Source: Paraburkholderia sp. PGU19 (GTDB taxonomy: Bacteria > Pseudomonadota > Gammaproteobacteria > Burkholderiales > Burkholderiaceae). Taken from it: a stretch of 64,000 nucleotides of DNA. The stretch covers positions 1,054,001 to 1,118,000 of the forward strand of contig NZ_AP023182.1 of NCBI RefSeq assembly GCF_013426915.1. The letters run 5' to 3'. The translations under genes were made by a program, and so were the position numbers. Numbering within the stretch: the first letter of the stretch is position 1; every line of letters begins with the position of its first letter. Shown in pieces: positions 35,814 to 44,339 of this stretch. The notes beneath the pieces are model-generated. The model searched no databases and had not been told where the DNA came from. It saw only the letters and a list, made by a program, of their open reading frames with translations.

Positions 35814-36011
35814 ATGCTAAGCCCTCACGAATTCGCCACGCTAATGCTGGTCAAGGCAGCACCTGACCAGATCGACCTGAACCGCGAAGCACTTGACACT
35901 CTGCTGGAACAGCAACTGGTCGCGCTGGAACAACTCGCGTCCGGAGGTCAGCGTTTCCGCCTCACCCGCGACGGCGATTCAGTGCTTCAGGCCGTTGCCC
36001 GAAAACGCTAG
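35814..36011 (+). CDS. Small protein of unknown function upstream of the phasin gene
   Basis: A 65-residue protein, MLSPHEFATLMLVKAAPDQI, then DLNREALDTLLEQQLVALEQ and FRLTRDGDSVLQAVARKR. A CGGAGAG ribosome site sits 7 bases before the ATG. The C-terminal part looks like a wing of a winged-helix domain (R-F-R-L-T-x-x-G), as in many small Burkholderia regulators, but there is no full HTH. No homologue with known function comes to mind. It lies 257 bases before phaP. Confidence 0.65.
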   Translation: MLSPHEFATLMLVKAAPDQIDLNREALDTLLEQQLVALEQLASGGQRFRLTRDGDSVLQAVARKR

Positions 36012-36267
36012 GTAAGGTAGCAGCCGTCGGCGAGTCCGATCCCGCGCACTGACGCAACACCGTGACGTCACGTGTACAGCGGCGGACACTCGGTGGCGTT
36101 CGACATCCGATATATCGGTCGCCCCGATTCAACGTTGACCTGCGGACTATCTGCGTGTGCCCCGAGCCACGCACTTCATCGGCTTCACGCAATCCCGCCG
36201 TTTCCCGTTGTGATCCGTACTGGGCGGCACAACGTTCGCGCGGATCGTCCTTACAGGAGTTTTCATC

Positions 36268-36828
36268 ATGCTGACCCCGGAACAGGTAGCAGCAACGCGG
36301 AAGGCCAACCTCGACATCCTGTTCGGCCTGGGCAACAAGGTCGTCGAAGGCGTTGAGAAACTGGCTGAACTGAACATGCAGGTGACCCGCTCGACGCTGG
36401 CGGATTCGTTTGATCTGGCGCAGAAGGCACTATCCGTGAAGGAATCGCGGGACCGGCTCGCGTTGCAGGACAGCCTCGCCGCGCCGACGGCAGAAAAGGT
36501 GCAAAGCTACAACCGGCAACTGTTCGACATCATGTTGTCGACCCAGGCCGAATTCGCGAAAGTCGCGCAGACGCAATGCGAAGCGTACGTCCGCCAGATG
36601 CAGTCGGTAGTGGAGGATGTCGCAAAAAACGCGCCGGCTGGCTCGGAGGCGGCCGTCGCCGCGCTGGACTCAGCGATCAAGGCGGCCCAAACGCTGGTCG
36701 AAACCGTACAGAGAACCGGCCAGCAGGCGGTCGAAGTCGCCAGAAGCAACCTTGACATGGCTGCGGCGGCCGCATCAGGGGACACCAAGCGTGGGAGCGA
36801 ACCGGTATCCCAGGCCGCAAAGCGATAG
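36268..36828 (+). CDS. phaP: Phasin (PHA granule-associated protein)
   Basis: A 186-residue phasin. Phasins coat PHA granules, control their number and size, and stimulate the synthase. The N-terminal MLTPEQVAATRKANLDILFG followed by GLGNKVVEGVEKLAELNMQV is the phasin-2 family signature. Most of the protein is amphipathic helix, with an Ala-rich C-terminal part (residues about 120-175), as usual. An ACAGGAGTTT ribosome site precedes the ATG. It is the third intact PHA gene of the window with phaC and phaZ, though 16 kb away from them. Confidence 0.95.
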   Translation: MLTPEQVAATRKANLDILFGLGNKVVEGVEKLAELNMQVTRSTLADSFDLAQKALSVKESRDRLALQDSLAAPTAEKVQSYNRQLFDIMLSTQAEFAKVAQTQCEAYVRQMQSVVEDVAKNAPAGSEAAVAALDSAIKAAQTLVETVQRTGQQAVEVARSNLDMAAAAASGDTKRGSEPVSQAAKR

Positions 36829-37064
36829 CCCCCTGGGAATCCGGTTCTGAGCATATGATGGCAGGGATGGTCCATATTAAGGACTCCTTCATAAGCGGAC
36901 CACGACCGTCGTGGCAAGCTGACCGGGCGGAGTGATCTGATCGTCACCCGACGCATCGAGAGGCCGTCAAGCGGTCCGTGTCAGGCGTTAGCCGCCGAAC
37001 CGCACTCGAAAGCACGCGCGCATCGACGACCAGATCAGGTCATAGCACATTGCAGGAGGTGAGG

Positions 37065-37214
37065 ATGGATGAAGCCTGGCTAGGCACCGCCCTAGGTTCG
37101 GCCGTCCTGCTGTTCGCGGCCATCTTTGTGTTCGGCCACTATCGACGCGAACATCGGCGGACGCAGTTGCTCCGGCAACTGGAATCCGTTGTCTGGCGCC
37201 AGCACATGAATTGA
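37065..37214 (+). CDS. Small single-span membrane protein
   Basis: A 49-residue protein starting MDEAWLGTALGSAVLLFAAI, with one membrane helix (residues about 8-26) followed by a basic tail HYRREHRRTQLLRQ. The ATG at 37065 has a very strong ribosome site, GCAGGAGGTGAGG. The open frame continues upstream but has no other good start. Topology would be N-out/C-in by the positive-inside rule. No function is known. Confidence 0.7.
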   Translation: MDEAWLGTALGSAVLLFAAIFVFGHYRREHRRTQLLRQLESVVWRQHMN

Positions 37215-37374
37215 TGTTACGCATGACGTGCCTGGACCTGACGGGCGCTGCAGGTGACGCTGGATGAGGGGCACACACCATCTACAGGTCCGACTTCCCG
37301 CACGTGCTTCACGACCAGGAACGTCGTGTGGAAAGGACTGGCGGGCAGAACAACAAGCAAGGGGCCAAGAACAC

Positions 37375-37671
37375 ATGAACCATGCTGATCAGGCCGTACG
37401 GCACCTGGTGCACATCCGCTCCATGATCCTGCGACTCGAGCGTCTGCTTCACGACGACGATACCGGGGAGGCGAGTCCCGTCACGTCGCCGGATTACTGG
37501 CGTTCGCGGATCACTGTGCTCCTGGCGACGAACCTGCTGCCGGCCCTTGAGGCGAAGGCCCGCGTGCTGCTTGCCCGGCTGGACACGCTCAGCGCGGCGT
37601 CGCACAGCCGCACGCAGCAACATCCACATTGGACATCGAAATACAGATCGACGTCCCTCGGAGCAGGGTAG
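37375..37671 (+). CDS. Small protein of unknown function
   Basis: A 98-residue protein starting MNHADQAVRHLVHIRSMILR, then an amphipathic helix and a C-terminal TTV-free, Ala/Leu-rich helix (LLATNLLPALEAKARVLLAR). The ATG at 37375 has AAGGGG about 10 bases upstream. It is basic and helical, with no signal peptide. The last 25 residues look less regular. Family unknown to me. Confidence 0.55.
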   Translation: MNHADQAVRHLVHIRSMILRLERLLHDDDTGEASPVTSPDYWRSRITVLLATNLLPALEAKARVLLARLDTLSAASHSRTQQHPHWTSKYRSTSLGAG

Positions 37672-37716
37672 ACAGGCACAGACCTACGGCCGTCACGCAT
37701 CGGACTGCGCACCATC

Positions 37717-37843
37717 GGCGAAGAAAGTGGTGACCAGGAAAGCCGCGGTGAAAAAGCCCGTCGTGAAGAAGGCAGTTGCTAAAGAGGCAACATCGAGTCC
37801 GGCACCAGCGCAGGGTATCGAGGCGACGCCAGCGGACTCCTGA
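37717..37843 (+). pseudogene. Lys/Ala/Val-rich histone H1-like tail fragment
   Basis: The frame ends SAKKVVTRKAAVKKPVVKKA followed by VAKEATSSPAPAQG. Such K-K-x-A/V repeats are typical of bacterial histone H1-like or AlgP-type proteins. There is no start codon or upstream domain in this frame, so it is a C-terminal remnant or a chance basic tail. Confidence 0.45.
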
Positions 37844-38416
37844 TCCGGCAACCGGACGGCCGGTTGATGGCAGGTCGGGTGAATGATGCGCCGCTCGTCT
37901 GGCTCAAGCCGGACGAGTGAGACAAGAAATTCGTGACGTTGCGCGCTCCCGCGGTAGGTCATGGTGAAGCCGCATCCTCGATCGAGCCCGCTTCGCAGAA
38001 TGGACCTTGTGGGCGGGCCGATTCTGGCCAAAGAGATAGCCGACCAACGCTGAAACAAAGTGCTCGTGCAGCCCATGGTGTCGTACATGTGGTACAGATC
38101 GAAGCTGGGGCGCGGAAGCTGCCTTCAGGCGTTGCTATGGGTTCGCTCCCGCAGAGTTCTGCACCGGTGATGCTTCGGCACCTCTATATCGACAACGAAC
38201 ATATAGCGGGGCTCGCGGCAATACACTGTTGGCATCACAGGGCTTGACATTCAATACCCCATAGAAGAGCGATTTCGACTTCTTCGCCACGCCATCTTGC
38301 TCGAGCGCGACGGCAACGCGCCGATGCCGGACACTGTCCTGCGTGAAATCAACGAACGTCGGACGTGGCGTGCTGCGCAAAGGACTGCCTACGAGTGAAC
38401 GGAGCAATTCATCACC
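37844..38416. other. Gene-free stretch before the DUF2905 gene
   Basis: No intact gene. A plus-strand scrap to 37920 reads RQPDGRLMAGRVNDAPLVWL and ends KPDE, and a minus-strand frame (38135-38548) reads RPTFVDFTQDSVRHRRVAVA; both look like protein scraps but cannot be assigned. Confidence 0.35.
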
Positions 38417-38617
38417 ATGCAACGCGTTCTGATCATCAGCGGAATACTCCTGATTGCCGCAGGTCTCGGCTGGCGGTGGCTGTCCCGGCTGCCGCTCGGC
38501 CGCCTGCCCGGCGACATCAACATCGTGCGGCCGGGGTTCAGCTTCCATCTTCCGATCGTGACGTGCATCGTCATTTCAGTCGTTTTGTCGATCCTGCTCT
38601 GGCTGTTCAGGCGATGA
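38417..38617 (+). CDS. DUF2905-family small membrane protein
   Basis: A 66-residue protein with two membrane helices (residues about 5-21 and 45-62) separated by the conserved LPLGRLPGDINIVRPGFSFH. This is the pattern of the DUF2905 family, small inner-membrane proteins of unknown role in many bacteria. The family length is about 65-75, so it is full. The upstream region has GAACGGAGCAATTCATCACC as its ribosome site region. Confidence 0.88.
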   Translation: MQRVLIISGILLIAAGLGWRWLSRLPLGRLPGDINIVRPGFSFHLPIVTCIVISVVLSILLWLFRR

Positions 38618-38716
38618 GCCCGGGACGCCCGTTCACGAGTAAACGGCCACAGCCGGGCGAATTGACGCAAGCGATCTGCGGCCGTTTTGGCTAGCCGACT
38701 CACTGGCGGGAAGGCT

Positions 38717-39244
38717 TCAGCCGGTCGCCGCGCCAGTTCCACCCGCCTCTGCCTCCTTCCTCTCGAGGCGCAGATACATATCGGCCGCCACCAGCCCGAA
38801 CACGATATGGCAGATGAAGCTCACCGACCCGCGGGCCTCCGCGAACCACGGGAAAACGGCGGTCATGCCGTAGAAATTGACCAGGTACACGGCCACGCCG
38901 AACAGCCCGCCGGCGAGCGACGCTATTCCGACGCTCGAATCGAGGCTGAACGGTGCCATGATCACCGCGAGGATGACGGCGAAAATGATCGCCAGCACGA
39001 AGTGGACGATCAACGCGGCCAGTATGATGCTGGCGTCGAACGTCGCGGGCTGTATCAGCGCATCGCGGCCAAGGACGATCGCTGCGATCATCCGTGGCGG
39101 CCCCCACGGGCTCTGCCCGATCGCCCACATCGCGAGGAGTTCGAGCACGAGGAACACCGCGCCTGCCACGCAGCCGCCGATCACCGCTGCGCGCCAGTCC
39201 GGCATGCGGCGTGCAAAATGGTGCGAATGCATGTGAAGTTCCAT
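38717..39244 (-). CDS. Four-helix membrane protein, paralogue of the gene at 40294
   Basis: A 175-residue inner-membrane protein with four membrane helices (residues about 18-40, 65-85, 90-105 and 115-165). The N terminus MHSHHFARRMPDWRAAVIGG, carrying a His cluster, is shared almost exactly with the gene at 40294-40809 (HSHHFASRMPDWRAAAISG). Both share QSPWGxPR and VNFYGM motifs, so they are paralogues. The function is unknown. An AAGGAGGT ribosome site is visible near 39254. It faces away from the paralogue, with 1.05 kb between them. Confidence 0.85.
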   Translation of the reverse strand: MELHMHSHHFARRMPDWRAAVIGGCVAGAVFLVLELLAMWAIGQSPWGPPRMIAAIVLGRDALIQPATFDASIILAALIVHFVLAIIFAVILAVIMAPFSLDSSVGIASLAGGLFGVAVYLVNFYGMTAVFPWFAEARGSVSFICHIVFGLVAADMYLRLERKEAEAGGTGAATG

Positions 39245-39460
39245 GATGACCTCCTTGAGCGCGGCAGATTCGCACCGCTCTCGCTAGCCATTTTAGGCAA
39301 ACCTGCAAAAACGTGGGACGGCGCTCCCGATCGCCAGCCGGCGGGAGCCGCTCTGTCACGTTACATGCGCGCAGTGGACTGAGCGTGGCCAGGTCGATCT
39401 GCAAATCGTTCGGTGGGAGAAGCTGCCGTGCCCGAGCGCCTCCTCGCGTGCGCGCCGGAT

Positions 39461-39778
39461 TCAGCGTCTGGGCCCCTTCATGACTTCGGTTTCCGTTGCG
39501 GCATTGCGCTCCTCGCTTGCCTCGATGGAGTCCATGCTCTCTTCGACTGAAGCTGATGCGCGCTCCGTGATTGCCCGGGCGTCGTCGACGGACTCGTCGG
39601 ATCCTTCGTCGTCGCTGCCTGGAGGAGCCAACATGTCGTGAAGCATGGCTGCCAGCTCTGGCGTGTCCCACGGCATACCGTGCTGCATTTTCTTCTTTAT
39701 GTAGTGCCTGACTTCCGCGTCCTGCTCCGCAGTCAACGGGAGACTGCGAAAAGTACTTTGAGGGGTGGCGTCGGCCAT
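39461..39778 (-). CDS. Acidic protein of unknown function
   Basis: A 105-residue protein. I chose the ATG at 39778 (MADATPQSTFRSLPLTAEQD) over the longer open frame because the preceding residues look atypical. The first half has a helical region EVRHYIKKKMQHGMPWDTPE followed by LAAMLHDMLAPP; the second half is rich in Asp, Glu and Ser. No motif is recognised. It is conserved in style with small Burkholderia stress proteins, but this is only an impression. Confidence 0.6.
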   Translation of the reverse strand: MADATPQSTFRSLPLTAEQDAEVRHYIKKKMQHGMPWDTPELAAMLHDMLAPPGSDDEGSDESVDDARAITERASASVEESMDSIEASEERNAATETEVMKGPRR

Positions 39779-39988
39779 GATTCTGCTCCGTTGTTTCTCC
39801 CATCTCGAGTGTAGCGCTGCTGTGATCAAGTGTCCTTAACGATCAGACCGCATTGACCATGCCGGCTCCTGACGCGTGCCGGATAAAGCCTGGAGATCGA
39901 AGCCCATGGGGATGCGGGGCGACATCAGGCAGCTTGAGGTCAGGGCGGCGGCCGGGAGACAGGGCTTCGCGAAAAATGGTTAAACGCC

Positions 39989-40005
39989 CGTTAGCATGAC
40001 TAACG
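39989..40005. promoter_or_regulatory. Palindromic operator-like site
   Basis: CGTTAG-CATGA-CTAACG, a perfect 6-bp inverted repeat with a 5-base centre, lies between the two paralogous membrane-protein genes, upstream of a weak -10-like TATAAA (40022). It has the shape of a dimeric repressor site. No regulator gene is adjacent. Confidence 0.4.
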
Positions 40006-40055
40006 CTTTCCACGACTAAAATATAAACAGGATTCGAATCTGACGAGAGGCATCC

Positions 40056-40175
40056 ATGAGGCTGTGCATCACGATTTTTGCCGTGGCGCGCTACCCGCGA
40101 GAACAGAAGGTCGCGCCCGTCGCCCGTTGGCTGGATACGCATCCGCTTCGCGAATGGATGCGTCATAAGATCTGA
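40056..40175 (+). CDS. Very small ORF (39 residues)
   Basis: A 39-residue frame, MRLCITIFAVARYPREQKVA, ending LREWMRHKI. ACGAGAGG lies just before the ATG and a TATAAA sequence some 35 bases before that. Similar short tails (WLDTHPLREWM) occur in small Burkholderia proteins, for example the minus-strand ORF at 55702. Coding status is uncertain. Confidence 0.35.
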   Translation: MRLCITIFAVARYPREQKVAPVARWLDTHPLREWMRHKI

Positions 40176-40293
40176 CCGGCGTCGCAAGGATCGAGGCTTG
40201 CGGATGCCTCAATTTTCCCTTCATATTTTATAAGATGTTTAATGGAAACGGAGAATCTATCCACGTTTAAAGGGGGATGCCAGGGAACTTCAC

Positions 40294-40809
40294 ATGCATT
40301 CGCATCACTTTGCTAGCCGCATGCCTGACTGGCGCGCCGCCGCAATAAGCGGTTGTATTGCGGGCCTGGTCTTCCTGCTGCTCGAACTTTTTACCATGTC
40401 TATCCTAGGGCAGAGCCCTTGGGGAGCGCCGCGGATAATTGTAGCGATCGCGTTGAGTCGCGACGTGCTGTCGCTACCGGCGACGTTCGGCTTCGGCATG
40501 ATCTTCGTGGGGCTGATCGTTCACTTCGTGCTGTCGGTCATTTTCGTGCTCGTTCTGGCGGTAATCATCGCTCCGTTCAGCCTTGACTCGAGCATGGGGT
40601 TCGCCTCGCTAGCGGGTGCGGTCTTCGGCGTCGCCTTATATCTGGTCAACTTCTATGGCATGAGCCATCTAGTCCCATGGCTCGCAGACGCCCGTAGTTG
40701 GGCGAGTTTCGTGTCCCATATCGTGTTTGGGCTCGTCGCGGCTGATACCTACTTATGGCTTGAGACGAAGGAGGAAGCGGGCGTCAGCGGGGGAGGCGCA
40801 AATAGTTGA
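40294..40809 (+). CDS. Four-helix membrane protein, paralogue of the gene at 38717
   Basis: A 171-residue inner-membrane protein with four membrane helices. It opens MHSHHFASRMPDWRAAAISG and keeps the same motifs as its paralogue (QSPWGAPRIIVAI, VNFYGM, HIVFGLVAADTYLWLE), though the two differ at about one residue in three. A CCAGGGAAC ribosome site lies upstream. The shared HxHH N terminus could bind metal, but that is speculation. The function is unknown. Confidence 0.85.
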   Translation: MHSHHFASRMPDWRAAAISGCIAGLVFLLLELFTMSILGQSPWGAPRIIVAIALSRDVLSLPATFGFGMIFVGLIVHFVLSVIFVLVLAVIIAPFSLDSSMGFASLAGAVFGVALYLVNFYGMSHLVPWLADARSWASFVSHIVFGLVAADTYLWLETKEEAGVSGGGANS

Positions 40810-41063
40810 GCTTGTGTCCCCCTCGGGCCCTGCGGCCCCCAAGCCTGAGGTGCAACTCGCCGCCCCCGACATCAATCAGTGAACCGACCGACGTCACCGT
40901 CATCCCGACGCCGGGGTGCGATCTCTCCACTCCCCATAGCGGCGAATGTTCCCGCCGCCGGCACACGCCACGGTTTCCTCCCCTGATGCTCGTACGACGC
41001 TTGCCCGCATGCTTCTGTGGCACGCGCCAACGCGCATGATCCGCCAGTTCGAAGCAGACCGCG

Positions 41064-41455
41064 CCGGCCGACGGCATCACGATCGTCATGGAGCCGATCA
41101 ATACGCGCGACACATTCCGGGCTTCTCTCTGAACCGCCACGACGACACGCAAGTGATCTGCGGGGAGGTCGGCGGGCCGAACCTGCAGGTGCAGCTCGAT
41201 TGCTACCACTGCCACATCGTCGAAGGCGATCTCGCGGTGAAGCTGAAGTGCGACATGCCGCGCATCGGCCACATCCAGATCGCGGGCGTGCCCGAGCGGC
41301 ACGAGTCGGACATTGGCGAACTAAACTATCCGGATCTGTTCGATCTGATCGACGCGCGCGGCCGCGAAGGCTGGATCGGCTGCGAATACCGGCCGCGCGC
41401 GGGAACGTCGGCGGGGCTCGGCTGGGTGAAGCCGTACCTGCGCCGCAATGTCTGA
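41064..41455 (+). pseudogene. otnI: 2-oxo-tetronate isomerase / hydroxypyruvate isomerase (OtnI/Hyi) remnant
   Basis: The first scrap reads [15 protein letters not shown]; the frame then shifts by two bases (ACAC where AC is expected near 41108) to [40 protein letters not shown] and [20 protein letters not shown], ending GLGWVKPYL. This is the C-terminal two thirds of the OtnI/Hyi TIM-barrel isomerase of D-erythronate/D-threonate catabolism; catalytic Glu is in VMEPINTR and in the PERHE segment. The first about 120 residues are absent. It lies next to a denD-like gene that is also broken. Confidence 0.85.
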
Positions 41456-41486
41456 CTGATTCTGTCTGAACGGAACGAAGGACATC

Positions 41487-42467
41487 ATGAAAGTACTGGT
41501 TACCGGTGGCGCCGGATTTCTCGGCCAGCGTCTCGCGCGTGCACTGCTCACACGCGGCGCACTGACGAGCGCCGACGGCAAGCGTTAGCCGATCACCGAG
41601 CTCGTGCTGCTCGACGTCGAGCGTCCCGCTGATTTCGGCGACAGCCGTGTGCGCACGGAAGTGGGCGACATCGCGGAGCGCAGCGTGCTCGAGCGCCTGA
41701 TCGACGACAAGACCGACGCGATCTTCCATCTCGCTGCGATCGTCAGCGGCTAGGCGGAAGCGGATTTCGATCTGGGCATGCGCATCAATCTCGATGCGTC
41801 GCGGCTGTTGCTCGAAACGTGCCGGCAGCGTGGGCACCGGCCGCGCGTCGTATTCACGAGCTCGGTCGCCGTGTACGGCGGCGATCTGCCCGACGTCGTG
41901 CAGAACGACACCGCGCTGAATCCGCAATCGTCGTATGGCACGCAAAAGGCCATTGTGGAGCTGCTGCTGAACGACTATACGCGGCGCGGGTTCGTCGGCG
42001 GCCGCGTGCTGCGGCTGCCGACGATCAGCGTGCGGCCCGGCAAGCCGAACGCCGCCGCGTCGTCGTTTGCGAGCGGCATCATCCGCGGGCCGTTGAACGG
42101 CGAAGAGGCGATCTGTCCGGTGACGGGCAGCACGCGCCTGTGGCTGCTGTCGCCGCGCAAGGCGATCGAGTGCCTGATCGCCGGCTGCGAGCTCGATGCG
42201 GCCGCACTTGGCAACCAGCGCGTGGTGAATCTGCCCGGTATCTCGGTCAGCGTGGACGAGATGATTGCCGCGCTGCGCGAGGTGGCGGGCGAGCGCGTCG
42301 TGGAGCGTATCGAATGGAAGCCGGATCCGCGCGTCGAGTCGATCGTCGGCAGTTGGCCTGTGCGGTGGGACACGTCGCGCGCGGAGCACCTCGGGCTCTC
42401 CGGCGATCATACGTTTGCAGCCGTGATCTGCAATTACATCGAAGACGAGAACGTGCACGTCGTCTGA
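41487..42467 (+). pseudogene. denD: NAD-dependent D-erythronate dehydrogenase (DenD-like) with two in-frame amber stops
   Basis: The whole gene is in one reading frame: MKVLVTGGAGFLGQRLARAL (Rossmann GGAGFLG), then IFHLAAIVSG, EADFDLGMRINLDASRLLLE, FTSSVAVYGG, the catalytic YGTQK at SSYGTQKAIVELLL and the C-terminal half to 42467. Two TAG codons interrupt it, at 41586 and 41751. Each could come from a CAG Gln codon by one C-to-T change; the second falls where DenD proteins read SGQAEADFDLGM. The dehydrogenase oxidises D-erythronate in the tetronate pathway with OtnI. All other features of a complete 326-codon gene are preserved. Confidence 0.88.
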
Positions 42468-42519
42468 TAACCCGGCGCCGAACCACACCGCATGCCGGCC
42501 CGCGCAATCCGCGTGCGCC

Positions 42520-42670
42520 TCATTCTTGCGCCCGAATGGTGATGCGCGATGCCCTCGGCTCCAGCAATCAACGTCGCACCGCACATCCCCATTTCGCGGG
42601 CGAGATGGACAAGCCAGTCGCGAACGGGCTTGCCGTGGTGACGACGGTCCTGCCGGGTGAAAAACGGAAC
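42520..42670 (-). pseudogene. DUF190-family remnant
   Basis: The minus strand reads FFTRQDRRHHGKPVRDWLVH followed by LAREMGMCGATLIAGAEGIA. This matches the first half of the DUF190 family, small PII-like proteins that typically read R-x-x-G-x-(P/x)-(L/V)-x-(E/D)-W-L...(R)GATV..G..GFG. The rest of the gene is missing. It is separated from denD by about 50 bases. Confidence 0.6.
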
Positions 42671-42861
42671 ACATCGTCGGGAGAAAAACATGCCCAAACG
42701 TAAGCCGGGCAAAAAGATAGCGGTCTGGAGGTCGGATGCAAAGGGAACGGGCGGCGAGGTGCCGCCTCACATACAGGCCAAGCGTGCCAGGTATGCGGCC
42801 AAACTAGTACAACATCCCGCAAATATCTTGAATAATTAAACGATTTGGCTATTATGCCGGG

Positions 42862-43944
42862 ATGAGTCGAGGCCGTCACGCAACGTCAGTGAAGCTGACG
42901 AAGAAAGAAAAAGAGAAACTCCTGTCGCTGATCGCACAGAAGACGGCCCCGCAGCGGGATGTGATGCGGGCTCGGATTGCGTTGTGGGCACATGAGGGAC
43001 ACTCGAATACCGTGATTGCGCGAGAGCTCGGTGTATCGGTGCAGACGGTCAGCACGTGGCGCAAGCGCATTGCGCGGCAAGGCGCACAGGGCATTCGAGA
43101 AGGTGAGCGCAGTGGCCGTCCGCCGCGCATTGCGCAGGAAACACGACTGCAATTGATTGCGTTGGCATGCGAGGCGCAGGAACCGCAGGGGCGGGTCACG
43201 CCGACGCTCGACGAGATTGTGGCGCGCGCAATCGAGCGCGGCATCGTCGAACAGATCAGCCGTAGCCATGTTCAGCGGATCTTGCAGGCCGGCGACGTGC
43301 GCCCGCACCGGGTCCAGCAATGGCTACACAGTCCCGACCCCGCCTTTCGGGAGAAGGTCAATGTGATTTGCAAGCTGTATCGCAAGGCGCCCAAAAGCGC
43401 GGTGGTGCTCAGCATCGACGAGAAGACCGGAATTCAGGCCATCGAGCGCAAGCATTCGGGGCGTGCGCCGGCGCCGGGACGGTTGCGTCGTCGGGAGTTT
43501 GAATATATCCGCCATGGCACCCAGGCGTTGATTGCCGCGCTGGATGTGCATACCGGAAAGGTGCTGGCAGAGTGCCGCGAGCGGCGTACCCAGGACGATC
43601 TGGTAGCCTTCATGGAGCGCGTGGCTGCTGCGTACCCGGGCAAGCAGGTGCACGTGGTTTGGGACAACCTGAACACGCATCGCGCCCAGGCCGTCTGGCA
43701 GGCGTTCAATGCGCGACACGGCAGGCGGTTTCACTTCCACTTCACGCCGTTGCACGCGAGTTGGGTCAATCAGATCGAACTATGGTTTGCGCGCTACACG
43801 CGCCGGGTATTGCGCCATGCCAGCCATACCAGCACCGCGCACCTGCGCGAGCGCACCGGGCAGTTTGTCCGTGAGCATAATCAGGCAGCGCGGCCCTTCA
43901 AATGGAGTTTCCGGGGCTATCCGCTACAAACCGGCGCAACGTAA
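42862..43944 (+). CDS. IS630-family transposase
   Basis: A 360-residue DDE transposase. The N-terminal region holds a helix-turn-helix (SNTVIARELGVSVQTVSTWR, residues about 48-67). The catalytic residues are Asp186 (VVLSIDEKTG), Asp268 (VVWDNLNTH) and Glu306 (SWVNQIELWF), in the D-D-E arrangement of the IS630 family. Length is normal. It would cut and paste the element at TA sites in DNA. The gene ends 15 bases before the second ORF of the element. Confidence 0.95.
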   Translation: MSRGRHATSVKLTKKEKEKLLSLIAQKTAPQRDVMRARIALWAHEGHSNTVIARELGVSVQTVSTWRKRIARQGAQGIREGERSGRPPRIAQETRLQLIALACEAQEPQGRVTPTLDEIVARAIERGIVEQISRSHVQRILQAGDVRPHRVQQWLHSPDPAFREKVNVICKLYRKAPKSAVVLSIDEKTGIQAIERKHSGRAPAPGRLRRREFEYIRHGTQALIAALDVHTGKVLAECRERRTQDDLVAFMERVAAAYPGKQVHVVWDNLNTHRAQAVWQAFNARHGRRFHFHFTPLHASWVNQIELWFARYTRRVLRHASHTSTAHLRERTGQFVREHNQAARPFKWSFRGYPLQTGAT

Positions 43945-43958
43945 TCGAGGGGACCGAC

Positions 43959-44258
43959 GTGCCAGCCATACCCACCAAACATTACGCGGCCGAACTTCAG
44001 CGTCAACTACGCACCTTGCTCGGCCATGAGCAAATCGTTACGCAAGCCTACGGGCATCACCTGCTGATCAAACGTCTGGACGATGAGGAACCCACTGTTG
44101 TGGCGCGCCTCACCGGGCTCGGCCGCAATCGTTATGGCGCCGCCTTCCGTACCCACAACGGACGATGGGAACCGCTGCCCGGAACCGGTTCGCTCGAGGA
44201 GATGGCCGACGTCGTCGTCACGCTCCTGCACCCGTATTTACAGCCAGATAATTATTAA
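43959..44258 (+). CDS. Second ORF of the IS630-type element, unknown function
   Basis: A 99-residue protein translated from a GTG at 43959, which has GAGGGGA 7 bases upstream; an earlier in-frame start would lie inside the transposase gene. It reads PAIPTKHYAAELQRQLRTLL, then GHHLLIKRLDDEEPTVVARL and GRWEPLPGTGSLEEMADVVV. It has an alpha/beta pattern but no motif I recognise. It lies inside the terminal repeats, so it travels with the element. It might help transposition or be a passenger gene. Confidence 0.75.
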   Translation: MPAIPTKHYAAELQRQLRTLLGHEQIVTQAYGHHLLIKRLDDEEPTVVARLTGLGRNRYGAAFRTHNGRWEPLPGTGSLEEMADVVVTLLHPYLQPDNY

Positions 44259-44339
44259 AGCCAATTACGGGATGTTGTACTAGTAGCCGAGGCGAGGCGC
44301 AAGGCAGAGACACAGCGCCAGCAGGCGCCTGGCAGATGA

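Larger units (their letters stand above)
42805..44283 (+). mobile_element. IS630-type insertion sequence, apparently complete
   Basis: Terminal inverted repeats CTAGTACAACATCCCG (42805-42820) and its complement CGGGATGTTGTACTAG (44268-44283) border a 1.47-kb unit. A TA dinucleotide flanks each side (42806-42807 and 44281-44282), as expected from the TA-targeting IS630/mariner group. The element carries a transposase and a second ORF on the same strand. No frameshift or stop interrupts either gene, so it may be active. It is inserted in a small basic gene. Confidence 0.88.
42690..44339 (+). pseudogene. Small basic gene split by the IS630-type element
   Basis: The left part (42690-42807) reads MPKRKPGKKIAVWRSDAKGT and EVPPHIQAKRARYAAKLV. 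The right part (from 44283) continues in the same frame AEARRKAETQRQQAPGR to a stop at 44337-44339. Removing the element and one TA copy restores a 57-residue protein, with the insertion in the codons for Leu-Val. CGGGAGAAAAAC gives a ribosome site. The function of the intact gene is unknown; it is very basic. Confidence 0.75.
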
